From Proteobacteria bacterium UBA981 (lineage in GTDB: Bacteria; Pseudomonadota; Gammaproteobacteria; Ga0077536), in assembly GCA_002292285.1 (NCBI GenBank), contig DBBP01000011.1, forward strand, positions 62,001 through 126,000: a stretch of 64,000 nucleotides of DNA, read 5' to 3'. Below, piece after piece: positions 43,954 through 53,698 of this stretch (position 1 is its first letter; each line of letters opens with the position of its first letter). The notes under the pieces are model-generated. The model was not told where the DNA came from, ran no database searches, and saw only the letters and a list, made by a program, of their open reading frames with translations. The translations under genes were made by a program, and so were the position numbers.

Positions 43954-44813
43954 CTTATCGATCAGCATTACTCTTGAGCTTTCTGCTTACGTGTTCGCTG
44001 CCGGCGGCGAGCGAACAGATAATGGAAGTCGTACCCCTCAAACATCGATTGGTAAGTGACGTGCTGCCAACCATGCGTCAACTCGTCAGCCCTGGCGGCT
44101 CGGTCATGGGTTTGCAAGACAAATTGATAATCCGTACGACGGCGGACAACCTTGCCGATCTGAAATCCGTGCTCGCTGCACTTGATACCCGCATGCGTCA
44201 GTTACGCATCACCGTGAGTCAGGACATCAAGACGACGAGTCGCGCCAGGGAAGATCAATTATCCGCGCGCTTCAATTCTGGCAACGTTAGCGCCGGTGTC
44301 GGGCAGGCATCGCGCGCGCGCGATGGCGCGCAGATCGATATCGGCTCGGCTGAAAATGGTATCCGCTATGACGGCCGCGTTGCCCAGCGCTCTGAGTCGA
44401 GTGGGAACAATCATTTTGTTCGCGCTCTGGAAGGGCAGGCGGCTTTCATCAATACCGGGCAGGCGGTACCGCTGGTACAACGCTCAGTACATCACAACGG
44501 CTACGGCTCCACGGTGCAGGACACGACTCAATTACATAATGTGGGTAGTGGCTTCTACGTCACTCCGCGCCTGACCGGCGACGACGGCGTCAATCTGGAG
44601 ATTTCCCCGCACGCCGATAATCTGAACGCACGCGCCGGCACGATTGAGACACGCGGTCTGTCGACCATGGTCAATGGGCGCCTTGGTGAGTGGATTGGCA
44701 TCGGTGGCGCCAATCAATCCTTCAACGATTCTTCCAACCGCGCACTAGGTCGCGCAACCAAACAAGGCAACGACAGCTACGATGTCTGGGTAAAAGTGGA
44801 AGTAGTCCCGTAA
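43950..44813 (+). CDS. Small secretin-like exported protein
   Basis: The 287-residue precursor has a signal peptide (about residues 1-21, SLPAASE cut site). Residues about 25-90 look like a secretin N-domain: MEVVPLKHRLVSDVLPTMRQLV then KLIIRTTADNLADLKSVLAALD. The rest resembles a short secretin/type II-III secretion C-domain: GQAVPLVQ, VGSGFYVTPRLTGDDGVNLEISP and a closing DVWVKVEVVP. True secretins have about 600 residues with several N-domains and a full barrel; this is a mini version. CCGGAG at 43935-43940 precedes the ATG by nine bases. No other secretion genes are nearby. Function unknown. Confidence 0.7.
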   Translation: MTYRSALLLSFLLTCSLPAASEQIMEVVPLKHRLVSDVLPTMRQLVSPGGSVMGLQDKLIIRTTADNLADLKSVLAALDTRMRQLRITVSQDIKTTSRAREDQLSARFNSGNVSAGVGQASRARDGAQIDIGSAENGIRYDGRVAQRSESSGNNHFVRALEGQAAFINTGQAVPLVQRSVHHNGYGSTVQDTTQLHNVGSGFYVTPRLTGDDGVNLEISPHADNLNARAGTIETRGLSTMVNGRLGEWIGIGGANQSFNDSSNRALGRATKQGNDSYDVWVKVEVVP

Positions 44814-44869
44814 CTCCACGACAATAGGCGCCGAACACTCCACTCAATCCAACCCAGGACGACGACCTG

Positions 44870-47800
44870 ATGCTGCTGCTGCAGGGAAATCTTGCTCATT
44901 CACCTTTTCGCCTGACCAAAACGCTTGCCGAACTCCCCCTCCCGCTGCCCCCCATGTGCGAGGTTCGAACCCACCATCTATTCGTGGCCTGGTTCGATGA
45001 TGACGCTGTCGTTTCCAAAGCCGCTCGCGACCAGCTGCTGGCAGTAACGGGCGCACACAGCTTTGTCACGGCGAACGCGAGTACGACAAACCGCTTTCTG
45101 ATCGCACCGCGCCGCGGAACGATTTCTCCGTGGTCCAGTAAGGCGACAGATATTTGCCGCAATTGCGGACTAACGACACTGCTGCGCCTGGAGCGATTGA
45201 CGGTCTGGGAAGTTCAGGGGCTGGACACGGTCAAGCTGGCAGCGATGGCAGCCGGCGTACACGACCGCATGACCGAAAGCATATTGCTGAACGACGCTGA
45301 AATCGCTCAACTGCACCGGCAAGCGCCACCCAAATCGCTGTCGCGCATTACGCTTGGCGAACACGGCCGCAGCGCCATCGAACGGGCCAATCTCGATCTT
45401 GGCCTCGCTCTGGCGAGCGACGAAATCGATTATCTGACGCTACGCTATAGCGAGCTAAAACGCGATCCAAGCGATGTCGAATTGATGATGTTTGCGCAAG
45501 CAAACTCCGAACATTGCCGTCACAAAATTTTCAATGCCGATTGGACTGTCGACGGCGAAGCGCAGGCGCGCTCCCTGTTCGACATGATTCGACATACCTT
45601 TGCAAGCAACCCCAACGGTGTGCTGTCTGCCTATCGCGACAATGCGGCAGTCGCGCAGGGCTATCCGGCTGCGCGACTAATGCTCGACGCCAGGTCGCGC
45701 CTGTACACGTCCCAGGTCGAAAATATTCACATTCTGATGAAAGTTGAAACGCATAACCATCCGACCGGCATTTCGCCGTTTGCCGGTGCCGCTACAGGTG
45801 CCGGCGGAGAAATTCGCGATGAAGGTGCCACCGGCCGAGGCGGAAAGCCCAAAGCCGGATTGAGCGGGTTTAGCGTCTCACACTTGCGACTCGGGCCCGG
45901 CAACGCGCCGTGGGAAGTGACGCGGCCATTGAACCCGCGTCTTGCCAGTGCTGCAGACATCATGCTCGAGGGCCCAATCGGGGCGGCCGCTTTCAATAAT
46001 GAGTTCGGGCGTCCCGCACTAAGCGGCTACTTTCGCAGTTTTGAACACCACGACGGAACGACCACGCTGCGTGCGTACGACAAACCCATCATGTTGGCAG
46101 GTGGGCTCGGCAGTGTGCGTGACGGCCACGTCGAAAAGCTGCCGATCAGTATCGGCGCACGAGTCATCGTATTGGGCGGACCGGCCATGCTTATCGGCCT
46201 CGGTGGCGGTGCAGCATCGTCAGTCGACTCGGGGGCGATTGATGCCGAACTGGATTTCGCCTCAGTACAGCGAGACAACGCAGAAATGCAACGACGTTGC
46301 CAGCAAGTTATCGACGCATGCTGGGCAGCGGGTACGGAAAACCCGATCGAGATGATTCACGATGTCGGTGCGGGCGGCTTGTCCAACGCTATTCCGGAGT
46401 TGCTCCACGACAGCAACCGCGGCGGCGTCATCGAGTTGCGAGACATCCCGAGTGCCGACAGCGGTTTATCGCCGCTGGAGATTTGGTCGAACGAAGCGCA
46501 GGAACGATACGTTCTCGCGATTCCAGCCAAAAATATCGACGCCTTTACTCAACTGTGTGAACGTGAGCGGTGCCTGTTTGCCGATGTTGGCATCGTCACC
46601 GAGCGTGAGCAGCTTGTGCTCAGCGACCGCCTGCTTGGTGAGGCCGCCATTGATATTCCGATGGACGTTATCTTTGGGAAGCCGCCGCGCATGTCACGTC
46701 GCGTCCAACACGTTGATGCAACGTCCGTACCTTTTGACGCCGAGGGAATCGCAATCGACGAAGCCGCTGACCGCGTGCTGCGCTACCCGGGAGTCGGCGA
46801 CAAAAGATTTCTCATCACCATTGGTGATCGCACGGTTGGCGGATTGTCGGTGCGCGATCAAATGGTCGGTCCCTGGCAGGTGCCCGTCGCAGATTGTGCC
46901 GTGACGGCCAGTGGCTTCGATGATCTGGTTGGCGAGGCGATGGCCGTTGGCGAGCGCACGCCGGTTGCCCTAATCGATGGGCCGGCGTCGGCGCGTCTGG
47001 CGATTGGCGAGGCGATTACCAATATCGCAGCGGCAAGAATCAAGCAACTTGGCGACGTCGTATTGTCCGCCAACTGGATGTGCCCGGCAGGTCACCCTGG
47101 TGAGGACGCGCGGCTGTACGACATGGTCCGCACAGTCGGGATGGAAATGTGTCCGGCATTGGGCATCAATATTCCCGTCGGCAAGGACTCGATGTCGATG
47201 CAGTCAAACTGGCACGATGGAGAAACGCAGTGGCAAGCCGTGTCGCCGGTATCGCTGGTCATTTCTGCGTTCGCGCCCGTTACCGACACCACCTTGAGCC
47301 TGACTCCGCAATTGCTCGATGAGGAAGACACCAGCTTGCTGCTGTTCGACTTGGGATGCGGGCGCAATCGTCTGGGTGGCTCGATTCTGGCGCAGGCCTG
47401 GCAGCAAATGGGCAGCGAAGCACCCGATTGCGATGACCCCGCTTTACTTCGCGAGTTCTTTACCTGCATCCAGTTACTAAATGAACAAGGCTATTTGCTG
47501 GCCTATCACGACCGCTCCGACGGCGGCCTGTTCACGACTGTCGCCGAGATGGCGTTCGCTGCGCGCCTCGGTGTCCGTCTGGACGCCGCAGTACTTGGCC
47601 CTGACCTGGTTGCGAGTTTATTTGCTGAAGAATTGGGCGCGGTCGTACAAGTTCGTAATCGCGACCTCCCTCAGGTGATGCGCTATCTGGAGCAGTACTC
47701 GGCACTAGCGTCCTGCGTGCACGTCATTGGTGCGCCCGCACACGATAAACATCTGACCATTGTGCGAGGAGACAAGAATCTCCTCCGCCGATCACTACAA

Positions 47801-48739
47801 CAACTGTTAAGTGCCTTTTCATCCAACACCCACGCCATGCAACGTATTCGGGACAACCCGGAATGTGCCGATGAAGAATTACAAACGATTCTCGATCTGG
47901 AAGACCCAGGTCTCAGCATCAAACTACCTCCGGCGCACACCGACAACCATTTATTCATAGCGCGTAGCGGCACTCGGCCGCGCGTTGCGATTCTGCGAGA
48001 ACAAGGAGTTAACGGCCACTACGAAATGGCAGCGGCTTTCACCCGCGCAGGTTTTGATGCCATCGACACTCATATGACCGATATTCTTGCCGGCAAAGAG
48101 GATCTGACCGGCATGTCGGGTCTGGCTGTGTGCGGCGGATTTTCCTACGGGGATGTCCTCGGCGCCGGACGCGGTTGGGCTGCGACCATACAGTTCAATG
48201 CACGAGCGCGGGAAGTCTTTCAGCGTTTCTTTACGCGCCCCAAGACTTTCACCCTGGGCGTTTGCAATGGCTGCCAAATGCTCGCCGAACTGCAGGCATT
48301 AATTCCGGGCAGCGATAGCTGGCCGACGTTTAAGCGCAATCGTTCTGAACAATTCGAAGCGCGCCTGGCGATGGTAGAAGTCACTGCCTCACGGTCGATA
48401 TTTTTCGATGGTCTGGTCGGTCTACAGGCGCCCGTGGCGGTGGCGCACGCTGAAGGTCAGGCGGTCTGGAACAATGGCTTCAACGAGCAGGACGTGTGTT
48501 TACGGTTTGTCGACAACTACGGTGCAACCACAGAACAATATCCGGCCAATCCGAATGGATCGCCGCAAGGTGTTACGGGACTGACATCGCTGGATGGTCG
48601 CGTTACTTTAATGATGCCGCATCCGGAGCGCATCTTTCTGTCCCGTCAGATGTCCTGGCATCCGCGCGATTGGCTAGCTACAGAAAGCCCGTGGATGGCG
48701 ATGTTCAATAACGCGCGGCATTGGAATGACAAGCAGTAG
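44870..48739 (+). CDS. purL: Phosphoribosylformylglycinamidine synthase (single-chain)
   Basis: The 1289-residue large PurL makes FGAM in purine synthesis. It carries the N-terminal PurS-like part, the FGAM synthetase with EAQANSEHCRHKIFN-type FAQANSEHCRHK, TGAGGEIRDEGATGRG and PVGKDSMSM, and a C-terminal glutamine amidotransferase with LGVCNGCQML (nucleophile Cys) and PHPER (His-Glu). All key sites are present, and length matches the Proteobacterial enzyme. Its start follows the mini-secretin gene by 56 bases. Confidence 0.98.
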   Translation: MLLLQGNLAHSPFRLTKTLAELPLPLPPMCEVRTHHLFVAWFDDDAVVSKAARDQLLAVTGAHSFVTANASTTNRFLIAPRRGTISPWSSKATDICRNCGLTTLLRLERLTVWEVQGLDTVKLAAMAAGVHDRMTESILLNDAEIAQLHRQAPPKSLSRITLGEHGRSAIERANLDLGLALASDEIDYLTLRYSELKRDPSDVELMMFAQANSEHCRHKIFNADWTVDGEAQARSLFDMIRHTFASNPNGVLSAYRDNAAVAQGYPAARLMLDARSRLYTSQVENIHILMKVETHNHPTGISPFAGAATGAGGEIRDEGATGRGGKPKAGLSGFSVSHLRLGPGNAPWEVTRPLNPRLASAADIMLEGPIGAAAFNNEFGRPALSGYFRSFEHHDGTTTLRAYDKPIMLAGGLGSVRDGHVEKLPISIGARVIVLGGPAMLIGLGGGAASSVDSGAIDAELDFASVQRDNAEMQRRCQQVIDACWAAGTENPIEMIHDVGAGGLSNAIPELLHDSNRGGVIELRDIPSADSGLSPLEIWSNEAQERYVLAIPAKNIDAFTQLCERERCLFADVGIVTEREQLVLSDRLLGEAAIDIPMDVIFGKPPRMSRRVQHVDATSVPFDAEGIAIDEAADRVLRYPGVGDKRFLITIGDRTVGGLSVRDQMVGPWQVPVADCAVTASGFDDLVGEAMAVGERTPVALIDGPASARLAIGEAITNIAAARIKQLGDVVLSANWMCPAGHPGEDARLYDMVRTVGMEMCPALGINIPVGKDSMSMQSNWHDGETQWQAVSPVSLVISAFAPVTDTTLSLTPQLLDEEDTSLLLFDLGCGRNRLGGSILAQAWQQMGSEAPDCDDPALLREFFTCIQLLNEQGYLLAYHDRSDGGLFTTVAEMAFAARLGVRLDAAVLGPDLVASLFAEELGAVVQVRNRDLPQVMRYLEQYSALASCVHVIGAPAHDKHLTIVRGDKNLLRRSLQQLLSAFSSNTHAMQRIRDNPECADEELQTILDLEDPGLSIKLPPAHTDNHLFIARSGTRPRVAILREQGVNGHYEMAAAFTRAGFDAIDTHMTDILAGKEDLTGMSGLAVCGGFSYGDVLGAGRGWAATIQFNARAREVFQRFFTRPKTFTLGVCNGCQMLAELQALIPGSDSWPTFKRNRSEQFEARLAMVEVTASRSIFFDGLVGLQAPVAVAHAEGQAVWNNGFNEQDVCLRFVDNYGATTEQYPANPNGSPQGVTGLTSLDGRVTLMMPHPERIFLSRQMSWHPRDWLATESPWMAMFNNARHWNDKQ

Positions 48740-48822
48740 CATCGACAGCAGGCTCGTGACCAAACTAACTCTGCCTATGTAGCGGCAGGGATGTCGGTTC
48801 TTTTTCTGCAGAGGAAAATGCA

Positions 48823-49362
48823 ATGGCACGCGGACTATTGATGATCGATATCCAGAATGACTATTTCCCCGACGGCGCGATGGAACTGGTAGGAATGGAC
48901 GCGGCAGCGGCCAGTGCAGCTGCGCTGCTGATGCGTTTTCGCAATACTGGTGAGCCGGTATTTCACGTCCAGCACCTCGCCTCGCGATCCGACGCAGGCT
49001 TCTTTCTACCCGGCACCGCTGGCGCCGAAATCAACGCCAGCGTGGCACCCGCGAGCGGCGAGTCGGTCACCCGGAAACATTTCCCGAATGCGTTCCGTGA
49101 AACACAACTAGAAGACTCATTGCGCCACGCTGCCATCGACGAATTGATCATCTGTGGCGCCATGAGCCATATGTGCATCGATGCGACGACGCGCGCCGCG
49201 TTTGATGCAGGCTTCGGCTGCGTGGTAGCGACTGATGCCTGTGCGACGCGCGATCTCGTGTACGGCGACCATACGGTCAGTGCCGATAAAGTTCACCACG
49301 CGTTCATGGCGGCGCTTGGCAGTGTCTACGCCACGATAATCGAATCAGCCACGTTTTCCTGA
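48823..49362 (+). CDS. Isochorismatase-family cysteine hydrolase
   Basis: The 179-residue protein has the family's catalytic triad: Asp9 in MIDIQNDYF, Lys85 in VTRKHFPNAF and Cys118 in CGAMSHMCIDATTR. Members hydrolyse amides or isochorismate, for example nicotinamide or ureidoacrylate; the substrate cannot be told here. AGAGG lies eight bases before the ATG. It follows purL by 83 bases and precedes a Smr-domain gene by 12, perhaps one transcript. Confidence 0.87.
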   Translation: MARGLLMIDIQNDYFPDGAMELVGMDAAAASAAALLMRFRNTGEPVFHVQHLASRSDAGFFLPGTAGAEINASVAPASGESVTRKHFPNAFRETQLEDSLRHAAIDELIICGAMSHMCIDATTRAAFDAGFGCVVATDACATRDLVYGDHTVSADKVHHAFMAALGSVYATIIESATFS

Positions 49363-49374
49363 GAAGCTGCGGAC

Positions 49375-49905
49375 GTGGCAAAAAAAGATCCTCCCGGGAA
49401 GACGCAATCCACTTTCGCACAGATGGTCGGAGAAGTGCGTCGTCTTGAGCACGATACGGTGGTCTTTGATCGCCCCCCGCCTAGGCTGCGCAAGCACACG
49501 CACAGTACGGATGAAGCGCCTCCGACAGACGACTTTAGTCAATTCGACGTGGAGCATGATGACGCCGAGGAATTTCACCGCAACGGCCTGCAAACGGGTG
49601 TTTTACGTCGTCTCAGGCGGGGAGACTTTCCGATCGACAGTGAAGTCGATCTGCACGGACTGACAATTACCCAAGCGCGCGCGCATCTGCACAATTTTTT
49701 ACAGCACACCGGAACGTCAAGGCTAATTTGCGTGCGCGTCATTCATGGCAAGGGGCTGTCCTCGCCAGATGGGAAAGCGGTACTCAGACCACGTGTCCGG
49801 CATTGGTTGCGCCACGACGCGAGGGTCCTCGCATTCGTTCCTGCGCAAGCTCGGGACGGTGGTAGCGGGGCTTTATACGTCCTGCTGCGCAGGCGCCCTG
49901 ACTAA
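49375..49905 (+). CDS. Smr-domain protein
   Basis: The 176-residue protein has a charged N-terminal half and a C-terminal Smr domain (about residues 82-175) with VDLHGLTITQARAHLHNFL and the conserved VIHGKGLSSPDGKAVLRPRV. This is the SmrA/YdaL-type small MutS-related domain, which has nuclease activity in several studied members, on DNA or on mRNA. The start is GTG, with a weak upstream site. It converges on ispF, and a hairpin lies between them. Confidence 0.88.
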   Translation: MAKKDPPGKTQSTFAQMVGEVRRLEHDTVVFDRPPPRLRKHTHSTDEAPPTDDFSQFDVEHDDAEEFHRNGLQTGVLRRLRRGDFPIDSEVDLHGLTITQARAHLHNFLQHTGTSRLICVRVIHGKGLSSPDGKAVLRPRVRHWLRHDARVLAFVPAQARDGGSGALYVLLRRRPD

Positions 49906-49932
49906 ACGTCGCCTATAGCAACCGCCCGGCCA

Positions 49933-49960
49933 GCACCTTAAATGTGGCCATTCAAGGTGC
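49933..49960. terminator. Hairpin between convergent smr and ispF genes
   Basis: GCACCTT and AAGGTGC pair perfectly, with AATG and CATT continuing the stem past one mismatch around a TGGC loop. There is no long T run on either side, so it is a weak or bidirectional terminator, or an mRNA-end stabiliser, rather than a classical intrinsic one. Confidence 0.45.
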
Positions 49961-50017
49961 AGTAGTTCGGCGCGTAGAAAATCGCGCGAAAGCTCCCCAG
50001 CAAGATCTCACCAACAC

Positions 50018-50497
50018 CTAGTGGTCTATCTCAATCAGGCACACGGCAGTCGCCGCGATGCCTTCCCCACGCCCGGTAAAACCCATTTTCTCAGTCGTGG
50101 TGCCCTTCACATTGACAGCGTCGACGGAAAGCCCGGTATCCTCAGCAATGTAGGCGCACATCTGTTCGACGTGGGCCGAGATCCGCGGCCGCTCGGCAAT
50201 GACAGTGGCATCGATGTTGACGGCGCGAAAACCGCAACGACCTAATAACTCGACGACGCCGGTCAGCAGCTTACGACTGCTGACACCTTTGTAAACCGGA
50301 TCTGAATCCGGGAAATGCCGGCCAATGTCGCCAAGCGCCGCCGCACCAAGCAAGGCGTCGCAGATCGCGTGCAGCAGCACGTCGCCATCTGAATGCGCGG
50401 CTAATCCGCGCTCGAAAGGAATTTCTACGCCACCCAGAATTACCTGATGACCGGCGGCAAAGCGATGGGCGTCATAGCCCTGGCCAATTCTTAACAT
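50018..50497 (-). CDS. ispF: 2-C-methyl-D-erythritol 2,4-cyclodiphosphate synthase
   Basis: The 159-residue enzyme of the MEP isoprenoid pathway shows the zinc site RIGQGYDAHRF (Asp and His), AHSDGDVLLHAICDALLGA, the phosphate loop DIGRHFPDSDPVYKG and a closing KGTTTEKMGFTGRGEGIAA. It starts one base after the ispD stop, so the two are coupled. The truD-surE genes that often follow are absent. Confidence 0.97.
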   Translation of the reverse strand: MLRIGQGYDAHRFAAGHQVILGGVEIPFERGLAAHSDGDVLLHAICDALLGAAALGDIGRHFPDSDPVYKGVSSRKLLTGVVELLGRCGFRAVNIDATVIAERPRISAHVEQMCAYIAEDTGLSVDAVNVKGTTTEKMGFTGRGEGIAATAVCLIEIDH

Positions 50498-50498
50498 G

Positions 50499-51224
50499 TC
50501 ATTCTCCGGAGATGCGTCCCTGGGCGGCGATGATCATTTCCGCCAGATAAAGATCTTCGGCCTGGGTAATCTTGAGATTGTCACCATGCCCAGCAACAAC
50601 GCGCGGTGCATGACCCTGTAATTCGACTGCCTGCGCTTCGTCGGTAACGATTCGTCCGGCCCGCAGTGCCGTCTCGATAGCCTCTTTAAGAAGCCCTAGC
50701 CGAAACATCTGCGGCGTCAAAGCGTGCCACAGCGAGCGTCGATCGACGGTCCGCTCGACCGTGCTTCCGCTGCCACAAAACTTCAAAGTATCGCGAACTG
50801 GCACTGCGAGAATACCGCCAACCTCGCTGTCCGCTAGTTCCTCCAGCATACGATCAATGTCTGCGCTTCTCAGACACGGACGGGCAGCGTCGTGCACCAA
50901 AACCCAATCGCGAGCGTCGGCTGAATCGGACAGGTAGTCCAGGCCCGCGAGTACTGAATGGCAGCGCTCCGCACCGCCGGTTACCGCGACGCAGTTGTCC
51001 GGCAGCGAGGCACGCAGTGCAGTGAAAATTTCGTCGTCCGGGGCAACCGCGATCACAACCTGCTGAATGCGGGCATACCGGGCGAGGCGTTCTACCGTGT
51101 GTTCGAGAACACTTTTCCCGGCAATCTGAAGATACTGCTTGGGCATTGCTGCACCCATGCGTTTGCCGACGCCGGCAGCAGGAACGACCGCGAAAACCTT
51201 AGCGGCTGGTGTACTGACGGTCAT
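50499..51224 (-). CDS. ispD: 2-C-methyl-D-erythritol 4-phosphate cytidylyltransferase
   Basis: The 241-residue enzyme activates MEP with CTP. It has the N-terminal VVPAAGVGKRMGAAMPKQYL nucleotide loop, VLVHDAARPCLR, and the substrate lysine segment near VPVRDTLKF, ending with ITQAEDLYLAEMII. It is followed directly by ispF and preceded by ftsB (33 bases), the standard order. Confidence 0.96.
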   Translation of the reverse strand: MTVSTPAAKVFAVVPAAGVGKRMGAAMPKQYLQIAGKSVLEHTVERLARYARIQQVVIAVAPDDEIFTALRASLPDNCVAVTGGAERCHSVLAGLDYLSDSADARDWVLVHDAARPCLRSADIDRMLEELADSEVGGILAVPVRDTLKFCGSGSTVERTVDRRSLWHALTPQMFRLGLLKEAIETALRAGRIVTDEAQAVELQGHAPRVVAGHGDNLKITQAEDLYLAEMIIAAQGRISGE

Positions 51225-51257
51225 CGCGGGGGCTTTCCCATTCTACGTCCCGGGTGC

Positions 51258-51560
51258 TCAATCATCAGGTGCCTGAGGCTCATCTGTGCGGGGCTGGTTG
51301 GTACGGAAAAATATCTCATCTTCCTTAATCATCCCCATATCGCTGCGCGCCCGTTCCTCAATCGCTTCCAAGCCCTGTTTCAGATCGATGACTTCCGCAG
51401 CGAGACTCTGGTTGCGCTCGCGCAATAGCTGAATCTGCGCCTGTTGTTCAGCGACTGCGGCGCGTAATTTTTCGACGTCTGGAACACCGCCACGTTGAAA
51501 CCACAGGGCGTATTGCAGATAAATCGTTATCGCAATCAGAAGCGCGATGAATACGCGCAC
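51258..51560 (-). CDS. ftsB: Cell division protein FtsB
   Basis: The 100-residue protein has one N-terminal membrane helix (about residues 3-19) and a periplasmic coiled coil (VEKLRAAVAEQQAQIQLLRERNQSLAAEVIDLK compressed here as residues 29-60), with the conserved GLEAIEERARSDMGMIKEDEIFF. It belongs to the FtsQ-FtsB-FtsL division complex. It sits 10 bases after eno and before ispD, as in most Gammaproteobacteria. A proline- and aspartate-rich tail ends the protein. Confidence 0.94.
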   Translation of the reverse strand: MRVFIALLIAITIYLQYALWFQRGGVPDVEKLRAAVAEQQAQIQLLRERNQSLAAEVIDLKQGLEAIEERARSDMGMIKEDEIFFRTNQPRTDEPQAPDD

Positions 51561-51570
51561 AATGCAGACA

Positions 51571-52857
51571 TCACATGCCGAGGTTATAGAACGCCGAGCG
51601 CCCCGGGTATACCGCCCGCGAACCCAGCAGCTGCTCGATGACCAACAGGCGATTGTATTTAGCCACCCGGTCGGAGCGTGACATGGAGCCCGTCTTAATC
51701 TGACCAGTCGAATAGGCGCATGCTATATCAGCAATTGTCGCGTCTTCGGTTTCGCCAGACCGGTGCGAGACGACTGCGGTGTAACTCGCAGTGCGGGCCA
51801 ACTCTATCGCCGCAAACGTTTCGCTGAGCGTGCCGATTTGATTGACTTTAATTAAAATCGAATTCGCCACCTGCGTGTCGATACCCCGTTGCAGCGTCGC
51901 AACATCGGTAACAAACAGATCATCACCAACGAGCTGGACTTTGCTGCCGATCTTTTCAGTCAGCTCACGCCAGCCCGCCCAGTCATTCTGATCCATACCA
52001 TCTTCGATGGTCAGAATGGGATAGCGCTCCGACCAGTCTTTGAGCATGTCCGCCATGGCGCTCGCGTCCAGTTTGCGCCCTTCCGATGCGAGGTCGTATT
52101 CGCCATCATGATAAAACTCGGAGCTCGCAACATCTAAACCCAGAACAATATCCTCGCCGAGCCGGTAGCCGGCCTTCTCAACAGCGCGAGCGATGAGTTC
52201 GAGCGCCGCTTCGTTGGATTCGAGATCTGGCGCGAACCCACCTTCGTCACCAACCGCAGTGCTGGCGCCTTCGGCGTGCAGCAAACCCTTAAGCGCGTGG
52301 AAACATTCGGCCCCGTATCGCACGGCCTCGCAGAACGTCGGCGCACCGACCGGTAAAATCATAAATTCCTGCAGATCGACGCTGTTGTTAGCATGCGCAC
52401 CGCCGTTGATGACATTCATCATCGGTACCGGCATAAGGTACTCATCGCTGTCCCGCAATGACTGGAACAACGGCTTGCCTTGGACATCTGCTGCTGCATG
52501 CGCACATGCCATGGACACCGCCAGGGTCGCATTGGCGCCGAGGTTTGCTTTATGCGGCGTGCCATCAAGCTCCAGCATGACCTGGTCGATACCACGCTGA
52601 TCGGTGACATCGTGTCCGCATAAGGCGCCGGCGATCGGACCGTCAACTTTGGCGACCGCACTCAACACCCCTTTGCCCAGGTAGCGATTCGCATCGCCGT
52701 CGCGCATCTCAAGCGCCTCGCGTTCACCAGTCGATGCCCCGGACGGCACGGCTGCGACCCCGCTCTTGCCGTTATCGGTAACGACTTGCGCACGGACTGT
52801 CGGGTTACCGCGCGAATCGATGATTTCGAGCGCGCTGATGCTCGCTATTTTTGCCAT
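51571..52857 (-). CDS. eno: Enolase
   Basis: The 428-residue glycolytic enzyme converts 2-phosphoglycerate to PEP. It shows EIIDSRGNPTV at the start, SGASTGEREALEMRDGD, the magnesium ligands around GLDVASSEFY, TIEDGMDQNDW and LVGDDLFVT, the catalytic LIKVNQIGTLSETF and the SHRSGETEDATIADIA C-terminal signature. It lies between kdsA and ftsB. Confidence 0.98.
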   Translation of the reverse strand: MAKIASISALEIIDSRGNPTVRAQVVTDNGKSGVAAVPSGASTGEREALEMRDGDANRYLGKGVLSAVAKVDGPIAGALCGHDVTDQRGIDQVMLELDGTPHKANLGANATLAVSMACAHAAADVQGKPLFQSLRDSDEYLMPVPMMNVINGGAHANNSVDLQEFMILPVGAPTFCEAVRYGAECFHALKGLLHAEGASTAVGDEGGFAPDLESNEAALELIARAVEKAGYRLGEDIVLGLDVASSEFYHDGEYDLASEGRKLDASAMADMLKDWSERYPILTIEDGMDQNDWAGWRELTEKIGSKVQLVGDDLFVTDVATLQRGIDTQVANSILIKVNQIGTLSETFAAIELARTASYTAVVSHRSGETEDATIADIACAYSTGQIKTGSMSRSDRVAKYNRLLVIEQLLGSRAVYPGRSAFYNLGM

Positions 52858-52882
52858 AGTTAGTGGAATTCCAGTGTCTGTC

Positions 52883-53698
52883 TTAGCCGGCGCGCTTGAC
52901 CAAACTATCGAGCGCCTTCAGTGTTTCCAACAAGGCCGGCATGTCCGCCAGCGCCAATGAATTAGGGCCATCGCTGAGGGCCTTGTCCGGCTCAGGATGG
53001 GTCTCGAGAAATACGCCGGCGACGCCGACGGCCACGGCCGCGCGTGCCAGAGCCGGAACAAATTCGCGCTCGCCGCCGGATGCCTGCCCCTGCCCGCCCG
53101 GGAGCTGTACCGAATGGGTCGCGTCAAATACCACTGGGCAGCCTGTTTCACGCATCGTCACCAGGCCGCGCATATCAGAAACCAGGTAGTTGTACCCGAA
53201 ACTTGTTCCACGCTCGCACACCATGATGTTGTCGTTGCCGGTGGCGCGTGCCTTTTCGACGACGTTGTGCATATCCCACGGCGCAAGAAACTGCGCTTTT
53301 TTGATATTGACGGGCTTGCCCTGGCGCGCAACATTCTGGATGTAGTTAGTCTGACGGCAGAGAAAAGCAGGCGTCTGCAAAACATCAACGACAGCTGCGA
53401 CCTCGTCAAGCGGTGAATCCTCGTGCACGTCGGTGAGGACAGGCACACCGAGTTCGTTGCGCACGCGCTCGAGAATGCGCAATCCGGCTTCGATTCCAGG
53501 GCCACGAAAACTCTTGTGTGAAGTACGGTTGGCTTTGTCGTAAGAAGCTTTGAAGATAAACGGCACGTCGAGCGCCGCTGTCATATTCTTCAGAGCTTCG
53601 GCAATTTCCAGGACCAGGCTTTCGCTCTCAACCACACAGGGGCCTGCGATCAGAAATAATCCTTCGCTTGCCCCAACCTCAAAGTCACACAATCGCAT
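52883..53698 (-). CDS. kdsA: 3-deoxy-8-phosphooctulonate synthase (KDO8P synthase)
   Basis: The 271-residue enzyme condenses PEP with arabinose-5-phosphate for lipopolysaccharide core. It has LFLIAGPCVVESE, FKASYDKANRTSHKSFRGPG, VLTDVHEDSP, FLCRQTNYI and DATHSVQLPGG. I prefer ATG 53698, preceded by GAGG six bases upstream, over the open GTG at 53713. The start lies inside the end of pyrG, a 14-base overlap. A typical pyrG-kdsA-eno order. Confidence 0.96.
   Translation of the reverse strand: MRLCDFEVGASEGLFLIAGPCVVESESLVLEIAEALKNMTAALDVPFIFKASYDKANRTSHKSFRGPGIEAGLRILERVRNELGVPVLTDVHEDSPLDEVAAVVDVLQTPAFLCRQTNYIQNVARQGKPVNIKKAQFLAPWDMHNVVEKARATGNDNIMVCERGTSFGYNYLVSDMRGLVTMRETGCPVVFDATHSVQLPGGQGQASGGEREFVPALARAAVAVGVAGVFLETHPEPDKALSDGPNSLALADMPALLETLKALDSLVKRAG

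Noticed and set aside
49906..50017. Classical intrinsic terminator between smr and ispF
   Set aside because: The hairpin at 49933-49960 is strong but lacks a T tract on both strands, so it is listed only as a weak terminator.
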